Positions 19,166 to 28,021 of a stretch of DNA of 55,854 bases are shown piece by piece. The stretch is taken from assembly GCA_937931165.1 (NCBI GenBank), contig CALHCI010000030.1, positions 1 to 55,854 of the forward strand, written 5' to 3'. The DNA is from an uncultured Granulosicoccaceae bacterium (lineage in GTDB: Bacteria > Pseudomonadota > Gammaproteobacteria > Granulosicoccales > Granulosicoccaceae). Numbering within the stretch: the first letter of the stretch is position 1; every line of letters starts with the position of its first letter. Position numbers and translations under genes: made by a program. Under the pieces are notes generated by a model. The model worked only from the letters and a program-made list of their open reading frames with translations. It was not told where the DNA came from and did no database searches.

Positions 19166-19579
19166 TTGAGTGACATTGATGTAAACATCGGGATAGCAGC
19201 GCACGCGTCAGGGCTTACCGCGAAAACCATCCGCTATTACGAAGATATCGGGCTGGTGACTCCAAAACGCAATGAAAATGGTTACAGAGTCTATTCCAGG
19301 CTACAGGTGAACAAGCTCAAGTTCTTGCAGCGAGCCCGTGCGCTTGGTTTTACCATTGTCGAGTGCCGACAGTTGTTGTCATTGTATGAGGATAAACGTC
19401 GCGCCAGCGCTGATGTCAAAGCGATTGCAACAGACAAAATCGAGGCGATCAGTTTGAAAATCAAAGAGCTCGAATCACTAAAAGAAAGTCTGTCGGTGCT
19501 CACTGAAGGGTGTTCGGGTAACGATCTGCCTGACTGTCCGATTATCGATTGTCTGGCGGGTGCTGATCTGTCCGATTAG
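19166..19579 (+). CDS. cueR: CueR-like copper/silver-responsive MerR regulator
   Basis: This 137-aa activator has an N-terminal MerR winged helix (GIAAHASGLTAKTIRYYEDIGLVTP, residues 9-33), a dimerisation helix, and a metal loop with C116 and C124 in C-x7-C spacing (EGCSGNDLPDCPIID), as in E. coli CueR C112/C120, which binds Cu(I), Ag(I) and Au(I). Start: TTG at 19166 with AGGAGAG nine bases upstream. An upstream in-frame GTG at 19100 would sit at the transcription start and is unlikely. The operator stands in front of this gene itself and no copper ATPase or oxidase gene is adjacent, suggesting autoregulation. Confidence 0.9.
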   Translation: MSDIDVNIGIAAHASGLTAKTIRYYEDIGLVTPKRNENGYRVYSRLQVNKLKFLQRARALGFTIVECRQLLSLYEDKRRASADVKAIATDKIEAISLKIKELESLKESLSVLTEGCSGNDLPDCPIIDCLAGADLSD

Positions 19580-19822
19580 GCCGCCACGGCTTTGACAGAA
19601 TGGTTGTTATTGATTTTGCAACAACGGGTGTTTCAGTGCTGACAAAATCGTCGGCTGTCACCTGTGATTGCATTTTGCTGTAGTGTCCTCAGGTTTGAAA
19701 ACGCGGTATGCATCACAATACTGTGCAGGTAGAAACCGGTTTTGCCAACGCTGAAACTGGCTATGCGATCAAGAAACGATGAGCGACGCCGATCTGAGTG
19801 AGGTAGTGGAGGATACTTGAGC

Positions 19823-20254
19823 ATGCGTTTTGCTCACATTGTCCGAATTGCGAATCACAGATCGAGCGAGAGCAGGCTTTTGATAGAACAAGGCGTCAGC
19901 CGTGATATCGAAGAATTGAATTTTGTAGCGGCGAAATTCCAGACTACCGAGTACGAACTTTTCGGTTTGGCGTTCTACGATTGCCATGGCTACAAAGCAG
20001 ACGAATTCTCCCTGCAGGATATGTTCATGGAACTACTGCAGTCCGGAGAAGCACCACAGTGGCTTAAAACCTACGTGAAGAGAAGAGTTTGCGGAGACCA
20101 GACGCCAACAGAAACTATACGGCAGTCAGCAATGATATCCACAGGTGCAAACTCGGCCATTGTTAAATGGCGACCCAGTGTTGATATCTTTTCTTTTACG
20201 CTGATAAGCGCAGTCGCCAGTAATGACTACCAGTACATTTCTGACGAAGGATGA
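19823..20254 (+). CDS. Unknown small protein
   Basis: This 143-aa protein is not recognised. It is predicted cytoplasmic. The N terminus MRFAHIVRIANHRSSESRLL looks like a first strand and helix, and the body is mixed alpha/beta. I considered BLUF or similar sensor domains but found no supporting motif. Start: ATG 19823 has GGAGG ten bases upstream; the in-frame TTG at 19817 is too close to that site. It may be read through from cueR, although 243 nt lie between them, without a clear gene. Confidence 0.65.
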   Translation: MRFAHIVRIANHRSSESRLLIEQGVSRDIEELNFVAAKFQTTEYELFGLAFYDCHGYKADEFSLQDMFMELLQSGEAPQWLKTYVKRRVCGDQTPTETIRQSAMISTGANSAIVKWRPSVDIFSFTLISAVASNDYQYISDEG

Positions 20255-20255
20255 T

Positions 20256-20765
20256 TTAATCCGTCGGGATCAAATTTGCGAGCCCGTCAACTACCTCTGA
20301 ATTTGGCAGTTTTAACAACCCCTCCGGTGGCAACAACAGCTTTGACGAGCGGTTACCGCCTCCTAGAATAATCTTTTCACATTGCATTACGCGGCTGTCG
20401 ATCCAAAGCGGCAGTGACTCCGGTAAGCCGATCGGGGTTACCCCGCCAAGCTCCATACCAGTCAGCTCTTTAGTAACATCCGGGTTGGCAAATGACACGC
20501 GCCGTGCCCCGAGTTTTTTTCTGACTACCTTGTTGACGTCCAGCCTGCAATTAGCAAGCACAACGCAACAGGCAAACACGGGTTCACCCTTGGTAGATCC
20601 AACGACTAAAGCATTGGCCGATTGTTCTGGCGCGTAGCCATACTCCCGACAGAATTCTGCAGTATCGGCCAGTGCTGGATCACACGCTAGTGCTTCGTGT
20701 TCGATGTGTTTATTGGCTAATATAGCGAACACATCAGGATGAAGTAACGTTTCACTTGTTGTCAT
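20256..20765 (-). CDS. YbaK/EbsC-family aminoacyl-tRNA deacylase-like protein
   Basis: This 169-aa protein fits the YbaK/ProX fold: IEHEALACDPALADTAEFCREYGYAPEQSANALVVGSTKGEPVFACCVVLANCRLDVNKVVRKKLGARRVSFANPDVTKELTGMELGGVTPIGLP. Relatives hydrolyse misacylated tRNA-Pro or free aminoacyl-tRNAs. The conserved Lys (in RLDVNKVVRKKLG) and the GG-x-P-x-G motif are present. The protein stands alone and converges with the unknown gene at 19823-20254 (1-nt gap). Substrate is not evident. Confidence 0.87.
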   Translation of the reverse strand: MTTSETLLHPDVFAILANKHIEHEALACDPALADTAEFCREYGYAPEQSANALVVGSTKGEPVFACCVVLANCRLDVNKVVRKKLGARRVSFANPDVTKELTGMELGGVTPIGLPESLPLWIDSRVMQCEKIILGGGNRSSKLLLPPEGLLKLPNSEVVDGLANLIPTD

Positions 20766-20895
20766 AGTATTGCTGCCAGGTTTATCAACAGTTTGACTGT
20801 GCCAGTTTCGCTGGCCTTACTCAAGATACGTGGCTCAAGATAAAGGCATCGTGGTCGTTCAACTGCGTTATTGCGCAAATTTATTTGGAAAAAAG

Positions 20896-21084
20896 ATGCT
20901 TAGATTATTTTTTGCTTTAGCACTTATTGTGTCGATGACGTCAGGCTGCACTGCCGTTGCATTGGTTGATGCCGCTGCCAGCACCGCAGTTGGTGTAGGC
21001 AAAGTCGCCGCAAAAGGTGTTACGGCCACCGCCGGTGCGTTAATCCCTGACGGTGACGACGAAAAGAAAAAAGACAAGAAGTAA
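20896..21084 (+). CDS. Small lipoprotein (NF038104-like)
   Basis: This 62-aa exported lipoprotein starts MLRLFFALALIVSMTSGC, with lipobox MTSGC and a lipidated Cys at position 18. The mature part is Ala/Val/Gly-rich (DAAASTAVGVGKVAAKGVTA) and ends in a charged DDEKKKDKK tail. The family of such tiny lipoproteins is common in gammaproteobacteria, with unknown role. Start: ATG 20896 with GGAAAAAAG upstream; the frame is open for 22 codons further but those are not protein-like. Confidence 0.82.
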   Translation: MLRLFFALALIVSMTSGCTAVALVDAAASTAVGVGKVAAKGVTATAGALIPDGDDEKKKDKK

Positions 21085-21122
21085 GCTTTCTGTTGTCTCG
21101 TAAACCTGGTTTACACTAAATT

Positions 21123-21938
21123 CTAATAGTCAAACTCGCTCCAGACCGGAGCGTGATCAGAAGGTTTTTCCATTCCTCGAATATCGTAGTCCATACCGCT
21201 GTCAGTCAATGTGTTGGTCAGGGGCTTTGTGGTAAGAATGTGGTCGATTCTTAAACCGCTTTTCGGGCTGCGTTCAAAACCACGTGTGCGATAGTCAAAC
21301 CAGCTCAGGTAATCGGTTGAGTCCGGATATTTGATCCGGTAGGTATCGTCGAGTCCAAATTGACTGAGCTCTGCAAACCACTCGCGTTCTTCCGGCAGGA
21401 AGCTGACGTGTCCCTGCTTCAGCCACGTTTTTCGTCGTGAGTCACTGATACCGATATCTTCATCGACGGGCGCGATGTTAAAGTCGCCAATGATCGCAAT
21501 AGGGTCACTATTGTTGTAATCCGAATTCAGATAACTGATCAGGTCGGCGTAGAATTTTTCCTTACCAGGAAACTTTACCGGGTGGTCACGCTTTTCACCA
21601 TTTGGGAAGTAACCGTTAAATACGGTAAGCGGTTTGCCTTCTTTGGTTTCAAAAACGCCACCAATCAGTCTTCGCTGTGCGTCATCTGTGTCATCCGGAA
21701 ATCCCTTGATCACAGACTTAAACGGATACCGGGACATCATTGCCACGCCGTAGTGTGTTTTCTGTCCGTGAAACTCTACGTGGTAACCCATGTTGCATAT
21801 TTCTTCAATGGGAAACTCTGCATCTGGAACCTTGGTTTCCTGAAGACCGATAATGTCCGGTGCGTGTTTTTCTATCAGTGCTTCAAGCTGGTGGAAGCGC
21901 AGTCGCAGGCTGTTGACGTTAAAAGATACAATTTTCAT
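21123..21938 (-). CDS. xthA: Exodeoxyribonuclease III
   Basis: This 271-aa DNA-repair enzyme cuts at abasic sites and removes 3' blocking groups. Endonuclease/exonuclease/phosphatase motifs are all present: MKIVSFNVNSLR at the start, DIIGLQETKVPD (metal-binding Glu), the YHVEFHGQKTHYGVAMMS segment, IGDFNIAPVDEDIG (catalytic Asn and Asp), the RIDHIL motif and the C-terminal SDHAPVWSEF (catalytic His). Start: ATG 21938, two codons after an in-frame GTG, because the family begins with MKIVSFN. It lies 30 nt downstream of rapA, on the same strand, so it is probably co-transcribed with it. Confidence 0.95.
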   Translation of the reverse strand: MKIVSFNVNSLRLRFHQLEALIEKHAPDIIGLQETKVPDAEFPIEEICNMGYHVEFHGQKTHYGVAMMSRYPFKSVIKGFPDDTDDAQRRLIGGVFETKEGKPLTVFNGYFPNGEKRDHPVKFPGKEKFYADLISYLNSDYNNSDPIAIIGDFNIAPVDEDIGISDSRRKTWLKQGHVSFLPEEREWFAELSQFGLDDTYRIKYPDSTDYLSWFDYRTRGFERSPKSGLRIDHILTTKPLTNTLTDSGMDYDIRGMEKPSDHAPVWSEFDY

Positions 21939-21974
21939 GGTCACGTTACCGGATAGTATTAACTCTTTGGGTAT

Positions 21975-24683
21975 TTAGGCAATGCCAAAGACACGCACCG
22001 CATCGAGCACACAGCGAAGCTGCGTCAGTGCCCGGATGGTATCGTTTTGTTTGTCTTTTAATGCCTGAATTTCATCTTCACGCACCGATTGATTGCGCTG
22101 TGCAAGATTAGTCAGTCGCTGCAATTGCCCGCCAATTTTGTTTTCGGCGTTGGTCAGTGCCTGCTGCTTAATTGCTTCCACCGCATTGCTGGCCACTTCT
22201 TCGGCGCGAACCAGTTGTTGCTGCAGTGCGGGGCGTTTGACGGTGACAACTTGTTTGGCGAGCGGTTTTTTGATTGAACGGAATGCTTCGTTTAACAACT
22301 CGTGCGTGAACTGTGGTGTAACATCTTCACAGTCTTCGGTTAAGACAACCCGCAGTAAGTCATCACCGAAGTATTGCTCCACTGCCAGAGCTTTCGGGGC
22401 CGGGCAATCGAACACGTAGTGCGCTTCCAGTAGCACACTGCCTTTTTTCAGCGTTTCATCCTGCATTGCTCCAACCAGTACTTGTCCGAACCCGCCGGAA
22501 ATGATTTGGTCCATGGTGGTCTGTACCAGCGGGTGTTCCCACGAAAAGAACTGTACTTCTTCACGCGCAAGTGCGATGTGGCGTCTGAAAGTCATTGTCA
22601 GGCCCTCATCGGGCAGGCCGGGTAATTCGCTGACGGCCATATGTTCACCAGCCGTCACGATATAGGTATGTGCAGACTGATCTTCTATATCAATCCCCAG
22701 GTTATCGAATGCCTGATCAATGTACTTACGTAGTGTGGTGTCGCTGTCATAGTCGACTATCTCTTCAATGATTGGACTTGAGATTTCTTCTCTGTGTGAA
22801 CTCAGCTCCAGTAATCTGTCGCGCCCTTGTTCTATTTTTTCAGCCTCTTTGGCAGCCATGATGGCGGCCTGATCAATCAGACTGTTGACAGCAGATGGAT
22901 CTCGCGTTGCTGCACTCAACAAGGTGTCGAACGCTTCAGCAAGTTGCTTTCGAACAATTTCACCAACCTGACAAGTGTGTTCAAAAGCGTTTAGACCATC
23001 ATGATACCAGTGTTGCAGAAAATCATCGGTTGATCCGGCTTCATACGGAACATGCACATTGACGGTATGTGTTTGACCAATCCGGTCGAGCCGGCCGATA
23101 CGCTGTTCCAGCAAGTCAGCATTTTCAGGCAGATCAAGTAACACCATATGATGTAAAAACTGAAAGTTTCTGCCTTCACTGCCTATCTCTGAACAGATTA
23201 ATATCTGGCTGCCGGTTTCATCGTCGGCAAAGTACTCTGCTGCACGGTCACGATCAACGATAGACATTTCTTCGTGAAATACGGCCGCATGTAATCCAAA
23301 TTGGTTTTTAAGCGATTCGCGCAGTGATTCTACCCGGCGGACGCTTTTGCAGATTAAAAGCACTTTTGCCGGCGTCAGCTCTAACAGTTTTTCATTAAGC
23401 CAGTCATTGAGACCACCCGCCTGTAGCGCGTATGGATGAAATACCCGATCGGGGAATCCGCTGACCGCACCGCGGGTGTTGCGAAACATCACCCGGCCTG
23501 TACCGTGCAGGTCAATCAGTTCACTGACAATGTCGGCTTGATCTTCGGCGGTTATATCCAGTTCTTTGAGTTGTTGCTGTTGATCAGCAGTTAATGGCGT
23601 GTTGTTATTCAGGGCAGTGGCAATATCTGCCATGGAGCGATAGCCGGCTTCCTCTTCACGAAATTTTTCAAGTGAGTTGAAGCGGTGCGGGTCGAGCAGT
23701 TGCAGTCGCTCGAAGTGCCCTTCATTACCTGATTGTTCCGGCGTTGCGGTAAGCAACAATAAAGACGGCACAGACTCGGCGAGTGTAGAGATACCGGGTG
23801 TGTCATCTTCTTCGGTGCCGAGGTCGAGGTGGTGAGCCTCGTCTATCACCAGAGTATCCCAGCCTGCCGATATTGCCTTTTCGGTCACAGCAGGGTCTGA
23901 CAGTAAAAATGACATTGATGCCAGCACCAGCTGTTTGTCGAGAAACGGGTTGCCTTCTGTGGCAGATTGCATTGACTCCTCGTACAGCAGGTCGTCGATT
24001 ATGCTGAAGTGCAGGTTAAAACGGCGTCTTAATTCAACCAGCCATTGATGCAGCAGGGGTTCTGGAACCAGAATCAAAACACGGTTTATCGTACCCCGTG
24101 TTAACTGGTGCTGGAGTATCAGTCCGCTTTCAATGGTCTTGCCGAGACCGACTTCATCAGCCAGCAAAACACGCGGGTGAGGGCGATTGGCAACTTCGTT
24201 GGCAATAAACAACTGATGCGGGATCAGGTCAACGCGCGCACCACATAAACCGTGGACTGGTGATCCTGAAAGTTGTTGCTGCATCTGCCGCGTTTGCAAG
24301 CGCAGATGATAGCGGCGTTCTTTGTCGAACTGTGCATTTAACAGTTTGTCGGAGGGGCGGTTGAACTGCGTGAAGTTATCGAGCTGGGTTTCTATTAATG
24401 TTGTCTCTTCACCGGTTTCAGTGGTGCCGGTATAAATAATGAGCCCGTCGAGTTCTTCTACTTCGGTAATAATTATTTCAACGGCTTCTGCACTTTTTAT
24501 GCGGTCACCGACACCAAAAATCACACGGGTCAATGGAGCGGTTTCGCTGGAGTAGTTGCGTACTTCTCCGCTGGCCATATAGACAACGGTGACAAGCCGA
24601 CTTTCAGTCTTGAGTATGGTTCCGAGACCGAGATCGGTTTCGGCGTCGCTAATCCAGCGCTGGCCGGGAGAAAATGTAGGCAT
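21975..24683 (-). CDS. rapA: RNA polymerase-associated SWI2/SNF2 ATPase RapA
   Basis: This 902-aa protein recycles RNA polymerase under stress in known cases. N-terminal Tudor-like domains cover about 1-110 (FSPGQRWISDAETDLGLGTILKTE). The SNF2 ATPase has Walker A LADEVGLGKT (about 173-182) and the DEAH box VIDEAHH. The second RecA lobe has [23 protein letters not shown], and the C-terminal RapA domain follows. Length is near the E. coli protein (968 aa). Start: ATG 24683 rather than the TTG just before. It is followed 30 nt later by xthA. Confidence 0.95.
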   Translation of the reverse strand: MPTFSPGQRWISDAETDLGLGTILKTESRLVTVVYMASGEVRNYSSETAPLTRVIFGVGDRIKSAEAVEIIITEVEELDGLIIYTGTTETGEETTLIETQLDNFTQFNRPSDKLLNAQFDKERRYHLRLQTRQMQQQLSGSPVHGLCGARVDLIPHQLFIANEVANRPHPRVLLADEVGLGKTIESGLILQHQLTRGTINRVLILVPEPLLHQWLVELRRRFNLHFSIIDDLLYEESMQSATEGNPFLDKQLVLASMSFLLSDPAVTEKAISAGWDTLVIDEAHHLDLGTEEDDTPGISTLAESVPSLLLLTATPEQSGNEGHFERLQLLDPHRFNSLEKFREEEAGYRSMADIATALNNNTPLTADQQQQLKELDITAEDQADIVSELIDLHGTGRVMFRNTRGAVSGFPDRVFHPYALQAGGLNDWLNEKLLELTPAKVLLICKSVRRVESLRESLKNQFGLHAAVFHEEMSIVDRDRAAEYFADDETGSQILICSEIGSEGRNFQFLHHMVLLDLPENADLLEQRIGRLDRIGQTHTVNVHVPYEAGSTDDFLQHWYHDGLNAFEHTCQVGEIVRKQLAEAFDTLLSAATRDPSAVNSLIDQAAIMAAKEAEKIEQGRDRLLELSSHREEISSPIIEEIVDYDSDTTLRKYIDQAFDNLGIDIEDQSAHTYIVTAGEHMAVSELPGLPDEGLTMTFRRHIALAREEVQFFSWEHPLVQTTMDQIISGGFGQVLVGAMQDETLKKGSVLLEAHYVFDCPAPKALAVEQYFGDDLLRVVLTEDCEDVTPQFTHELLNEAFRSIKKPLAKQVVTVKRPALQQQLVRAEEVASNAVEAIKQQALTNAENKIGGQLQRLTNLAQRNQSVREDEIQALKDKQNDTIRALTQLRCVLDAVRVFGIA

Positions 24684-24746
24684 CAAGTAACTATCAGAGT
24701 CCGGTGAAAAGTGGTGGGTACTGGTGTCGGAGTGCAGTGTAAAGGG

Positions 24747-26276
24747 TTATGAAGCGAAAGTGTCCTTTACCTGTTCGCGCAGGATATTTTTCTGGACTTT
24801 ACCCATTGCGTTTCGTGGTAGTTCCGGCACAACAACATATGACTTTGGTTGTTTAAATTTTGCCAGATCGGTTGTAACGGCTGATTTGATCGCTTCCACA
24901 TCGATACTGCTCCCCGGATTGGCAACCAGTATGGCTACAACACCTTCACCAAAATCCGGATGTGGTGCGGACACTACAGCAGATTCGAGCACACCATCAG
25001 AATCGTCAAGCAACAGTTCGATTTCTTTTGGGTAGATATTAAATCCACCGGAAATAATCAGGTCTTTGTCGCGGCCAACAATACTGATGTAACCATCTGC
25101 ACTTTTTATCGCGAGATCACCGGTAATAAAGAACCCGTTGGCACGTAGTTCTTCAGCGGTTTTTTCCGGCATTTGCCAATAGCCTGAAAACACATTCGGA
25201 CCACGAACCTCGAGCATGCCGATCTCGCCTTCACTGAGCTCTTTGCCGGTTTCCGGGTCACATATTTTAATGTCGACACCGGGCAGCGCGAACCCCACGG
25301 TGCCGGCTTTGCGAGCGCCATCGTAGGGATTAGAGGTATTCATGTTGGTTTCTGTCATGCCGTAGCGTTCGAGGATGCGCTGTCCGGTGCGGTGCTCGAA
25401 TTCCTCGTGGGTTTCGGCAAGCAACGGGGCGCTGCCGGATATAAACAAGCGCATGTGTGCGACCAGATCGTGAGTCATACGCGCATCAGAAAGTAGCCTT
25501 GTGTAGAACGTTGGCACACCCATCATGCTGGTGGCATTTGGCAGATGTGCGATCATGTCGTCGACGTTGAACTTTGGTAAAAATATCATCGATGCACCGC
25601 ACAGCATGATGGTGTTAGTGGCGACGAATAGTCCGTGGGTGTGATAGATAGGCAGTGCATGCAGGAGTTTGTCATCGCTGCTGTATTGCCAGTAGTCGAC
25701 CAGAGTTTGAGCGTTTGACAGCAAATTGCTGTGTGTCAGCATTGCCCCTTTGGAGCGACCGGTGGTACCGGAGGTATATAGAATTGCTGCGATATCCGTT
25801 GCTTCTCGCGGGACCGTGTTATAAGTGCTGCTATGGCCCTGTGCGGCCTGAATAAGTGATCCGTCACCATCGGTACCCAGTGTCACTACAGCTGCGTCTG
25901 TCAGCGCACTGATACTGTCAAACACTTGTGGATCGCAGACAACGACTGATGGTTGGGCGTCTGAAATAAAGTACTCGACTTCCTTGCTGGTGTAAGCCGT
26001 ATTCAGCGGGATGAAAATACTGCCGCTTTGCACACAGGCTGCATACAGTGCCAGTGCTTCTGCAGATTTATTTACCTGTGCCAGTACTCTGTCACCGGGT
26101 TTTGCACCTAGTGCGGTCACTGTATTTGCCAGCTTCGCTACGTTGCCGATAAACGCGCTGTAAGAAAGCGCCGTACCGTCCTCCAGATGCAGGAAGGTTG
26201 AAGGATTGTCTGTGTGAATTTTAAACAGAGCGTCATAAAGCACGTTTGGAAGCACGTTGGGCAACACGTCAGGCAT
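24747..26276 (-). CDS. Malonyl-CoA synthetase-like acyl-CoA synthetase (MatB type)
   Basis: This 509-aa ANL-superfamily enzyme activates a carboxylic acid with ATP and joins it to CoA, most likely malonate. It has the phosphate loop YTSGTTGRSKGAML, the A5-type motif YGMTETNMNTSNPYDGARKAGTVGFALPG close to MatB enzymes, the ITGDLAIK hinge region, and the catalytic Lys near the C terminus (LPRNAMGKVQK). A malonate decarboxylase is not encoded nearby, so methylmalonate or another short diacid cannot be ruled out. The gene stands 63 nt upstream of rapA on the same strand. Confidence 0.88.
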   Translation of the reverse strand: MPDVLPNVLPNVLYDALFKIHTDNPSTFLHLEDGTALSYSAFIGNVAKLANTVTALGAKPGDRVLAQVNKSAEALALYAACVQSGSIFIPLNTAYTSKEVEYFISDAQPSVVVCDPQVFDSISALTDAAVVTLGTDGDGSLIQAAQGHSSTYNTVPREATDIAAILYTSGTTGRSKGAMLTHSNLLSNAQTLVDYWQYSSDDKLLHALPIYHTHGLFVATNTIMLCGASMIFLPKFNVDDMIAHLPNATSMMGVPTFYTRLLSDARMTHDLVAHMRLFISGSAPLLAETHEEFEHRTGQRILERYGMTETNMNTSNPYDGARKAGTVGFALPGVDIKICDPETGKELSEGEIGMLEVRGPNVFSGYWQMPEKTAEELRANGFFITGDLAIKSADGYISIVGRDKDLIISGGFNIYPKEIELLLDDSDGVLESAVVSAPHPDFGEGVVAILVANPGSSIDVEAIKSAVTTDLAKFKQPKSYVVVPELPRNAMGKVQKNILREQVKDTFAS

Positions 26277-26663
26277 TTTCTGCGGTCCGATGGCCGGTCA
26301 GAGGAACCGCGAATTATACCTAATTCCTGACACTGGAGCCGATCAGAATGTGTTTGCTATGCGTTGCGGGAATATTGAGCACTTGCGGGCACAGTGTCAG
26401 CTATTTTCAGGTTTTGACGAATCTCTGACACCGGACCGGACAAGTCCGCTAAAAGCTGCGTCTATGGTGTCAATATTTTATTAGTAACAATGGTTTGCAG
26501 TGTCTTTTTCAAATAAATTTAAATACTTTTTCAACACTGACGCTAGTCATTTAAGGCCGGTTTCACGATGCTGAAAATTGTATGGCGACGATTGCTATGT
26601 CGGCCTCAAAGCTGCTTTAGAGACGGTGTTACCCCTCGATCAACCAACACGTAGACGACTGAC
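26277..26663. other. Intergenic region upstream of the coiled-coil gene
   Basis: 387 bases between divergent genes. It must hold both promoters. A 75-codon open frame on the plus strand begins inside the start of the MatB-like gene and looks random. A short palindrome CCGGACCGGACAAGTCCG lies near 26431. The stretch about 26480-26550 is AT-rich. No gene is supported. Confidence 0.6.
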
Positions 26664-27365
26664 ATGCATGCACGACTCACCAATAGTGAAAGGCAAAAAA
26701 TAGAAAAAGACATTGGCTCCCTGGTTCACAACCTGAACGAAGCTATCGGTTGTGGCGAAAACCAGATTGCCCAACTGGAAAAACAACTCGAGCAAACCAG
26801 AAAAGAACTGGCAGCGGCTGCTGCTTCGGCCAGCGACTCCGCCGGTCAGGTCAAAGATCTGCAAGCGCAGATTGCGGCTCTTAAAGACGAACTTGGTGCC
26901 CGTAACGCGGATATCTCCGTGCTCAAGCTCGAAGTAAAATCACTGACTAAAGACAACGAATCTCTGCAAAAGCAACTCGCTGGCAACGCTGATGAAAACC
27001 AGCGCCTGCGTGACAAGCTGGAAGCGGTTACTCGTGAAAAAGATCAGGCCGCTTCTGCCGGTGCTGACTTTGAGCGCGAGATCACCTCTTTAATGACCAC
27101 CATCACCGAGTTTGAATCTACCGATGCGGAGCTTCGCGCGCGCATTGAAGAACTCGAACAACTGCTGATTATTGAGAGACGCAAGTCAGGTCAGGAGCTG
27201 ATGTCCCGTATTCTGGAACTCGAAGCAATGCTCAGTGCTGAGCGTGCACGTGTTCAGGATATTCCTGATCTTGCAGAAATCACCAAGATCGACAACAAGG
27301 TTAAGGCAGCAAACAGCAAGTCTGTTAGTCAGACCAAGCAAAAGCTTGCCAAGAAAATGGGCTAA
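26664..27365 (+). CDS. Coiled-coil protein of unknown function
   Basis: This 233-aa protein is almost entirely predicted coiled coil from about residue 20 to 205: regular heptads such as ENQIAQLEKQLEQTRKELAAAA, LQAQIAALKDELGARNADISVLKLEVKSL and RARIEELEQLL. It lacks a signal peptide or membrane segment. The C terminus is basic (KQKLAKKMG). Family not recognised; it could be a scaffold or cell-structure protein. A hairpin follows 18 nt after its stop. Confidence 0.8.
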   Translation: MHARLTNSERQKIEKDIGSLVHNLNEAIGCGENQIAQLEKQLEQTRKELAAAAASASDSAGQVKDLQAQIAALKDELGARNADISVLKLEVKSLTKDNESLQKQLAGNADENQRLRDKLEAVTREKDQAASAGADFEREITSLMTTITEFESTDAELRARIEELEQLLIIERRKSGQELMSRILELEAMLSAERARVQDIPDLAEITKIDNKVKAANSKSVSQTKQKLAKKMG

Positions 27366-27383
27366 CTGCTCTTGAGTGAACTA

Positions 27384-27411
27384 GCTACTGTCGGCATTTG
27401 CCGGCAGTAGC
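27384..27411. terminator. 13-bp hairpin between convergent genes
   Basis: The arms at 27384-27396 and 27399-27411 pair fully, with one G-U, around a tight centre. It sits between the coiled-coil gene and the DUF2799 gene, which converge here. No U-run follows on either strand, so it is a weak or Rho-aided terminator. Confidence 0.55.
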
Positions 27412-27442
27412 CACTTAGTTAGTGCCTGTCTGGAAACAGAGG

Positions 27443-28021
27443 CTAATTGTTTTCCAGACGTGCTGTCCATAGCGCGATTTTCCTGTTGATCTGAAACCTG
27501 GTACTGCGCAGGTGATCCAGACGGTTGTCGAGCCGGTGTATGCGTCGCTCCAGGCGTTTTACATGTTCATCGTTATCGCTTCTGGTTCGGTGAAATCTCG
27601 CACTGAACAGATCATTCTCAAGCCAGAAAAAACGTTGAGTCACGTCATTGCGGGCGATTTGCAAACCGTTGATGTACTGGCGTACAAAAGCGACTTCTGT
27701 ATCGACCGGGCAGATACCCCGGTAGTCTCCGTTTCTGCTCCCCTCGTATAATGCGCGCTCCGGTGTACAGTAGTCAGCCAGCCCGTCTTTGTATCCCAGT
27801 TGATAAGCGATCTTGTTTGCCGACTGTCCGTGTTTTGCGCAGGCATTGATGCGCGGTGTCAGTCGTGAGGATGTGTGTCCGCGTGTGGCGTCGCTGTAGC
27901 CCGCTGATCGCCAGTCTCCCTCAATACAATCTGCCTTGCTCATAATGGCGCAGCCAGATGTGGTCAGTGCCAGCAAGGCAATTGCCAGCATGCTGAAAGC
28001 GGATTTGCCGTATTTCGTCAT
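27443..28021 (-). CDS. DUF2799 family lipoprotein
   Basis: This 192-aa exported protein has a lipoprotein signal (LALTTSGC, Cys at about 24). The mature N-terminal half fits DUF2799: CIEGDWRSAGYSDATRG, CAKHGQSANKIAYQLGYKDGLADYCTPERALYEGSRNGDYRGICP. The C-terminal half is a basic, helical coiled-coil (HVKRLERRIHRLDNRLDHL). Function unknown. It lies downstream of a long regulatory region that contains DnaA boxes. Confidence 0.87.
   Translation of the reverse strand: MTKYGKSAFSMLAIALLALTTSGCAIMSKADCIEGDWRSAGYSDATRGHTSSRLTPRINACAKHGQSANKIAYQLGYKDGLADYCTPERALYEGSRNGDYRGICPVDTEVAFVRQYINGLQIARNDVTQRFFWLENDLFSARFHRTRSDNDEHVKRLERRIHRLDNRLDHLRSTRFQINRKIALWTARLENN

Noticed and set aside
19823-20254. 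BLUF photoreceptor domain in the unknown protein
   Set aside because: The length and first strand suggested it, but the conserved Tyr/Gln flavin residues and family pattern could not be placed.
21100-21114. Hairpin GTAAAC-CTG-GTTTAC between the small lipoprotein gene and xthA as terminator
   Set aside because: Six AT-rich base pairs and no following T-run; too weak to claim.
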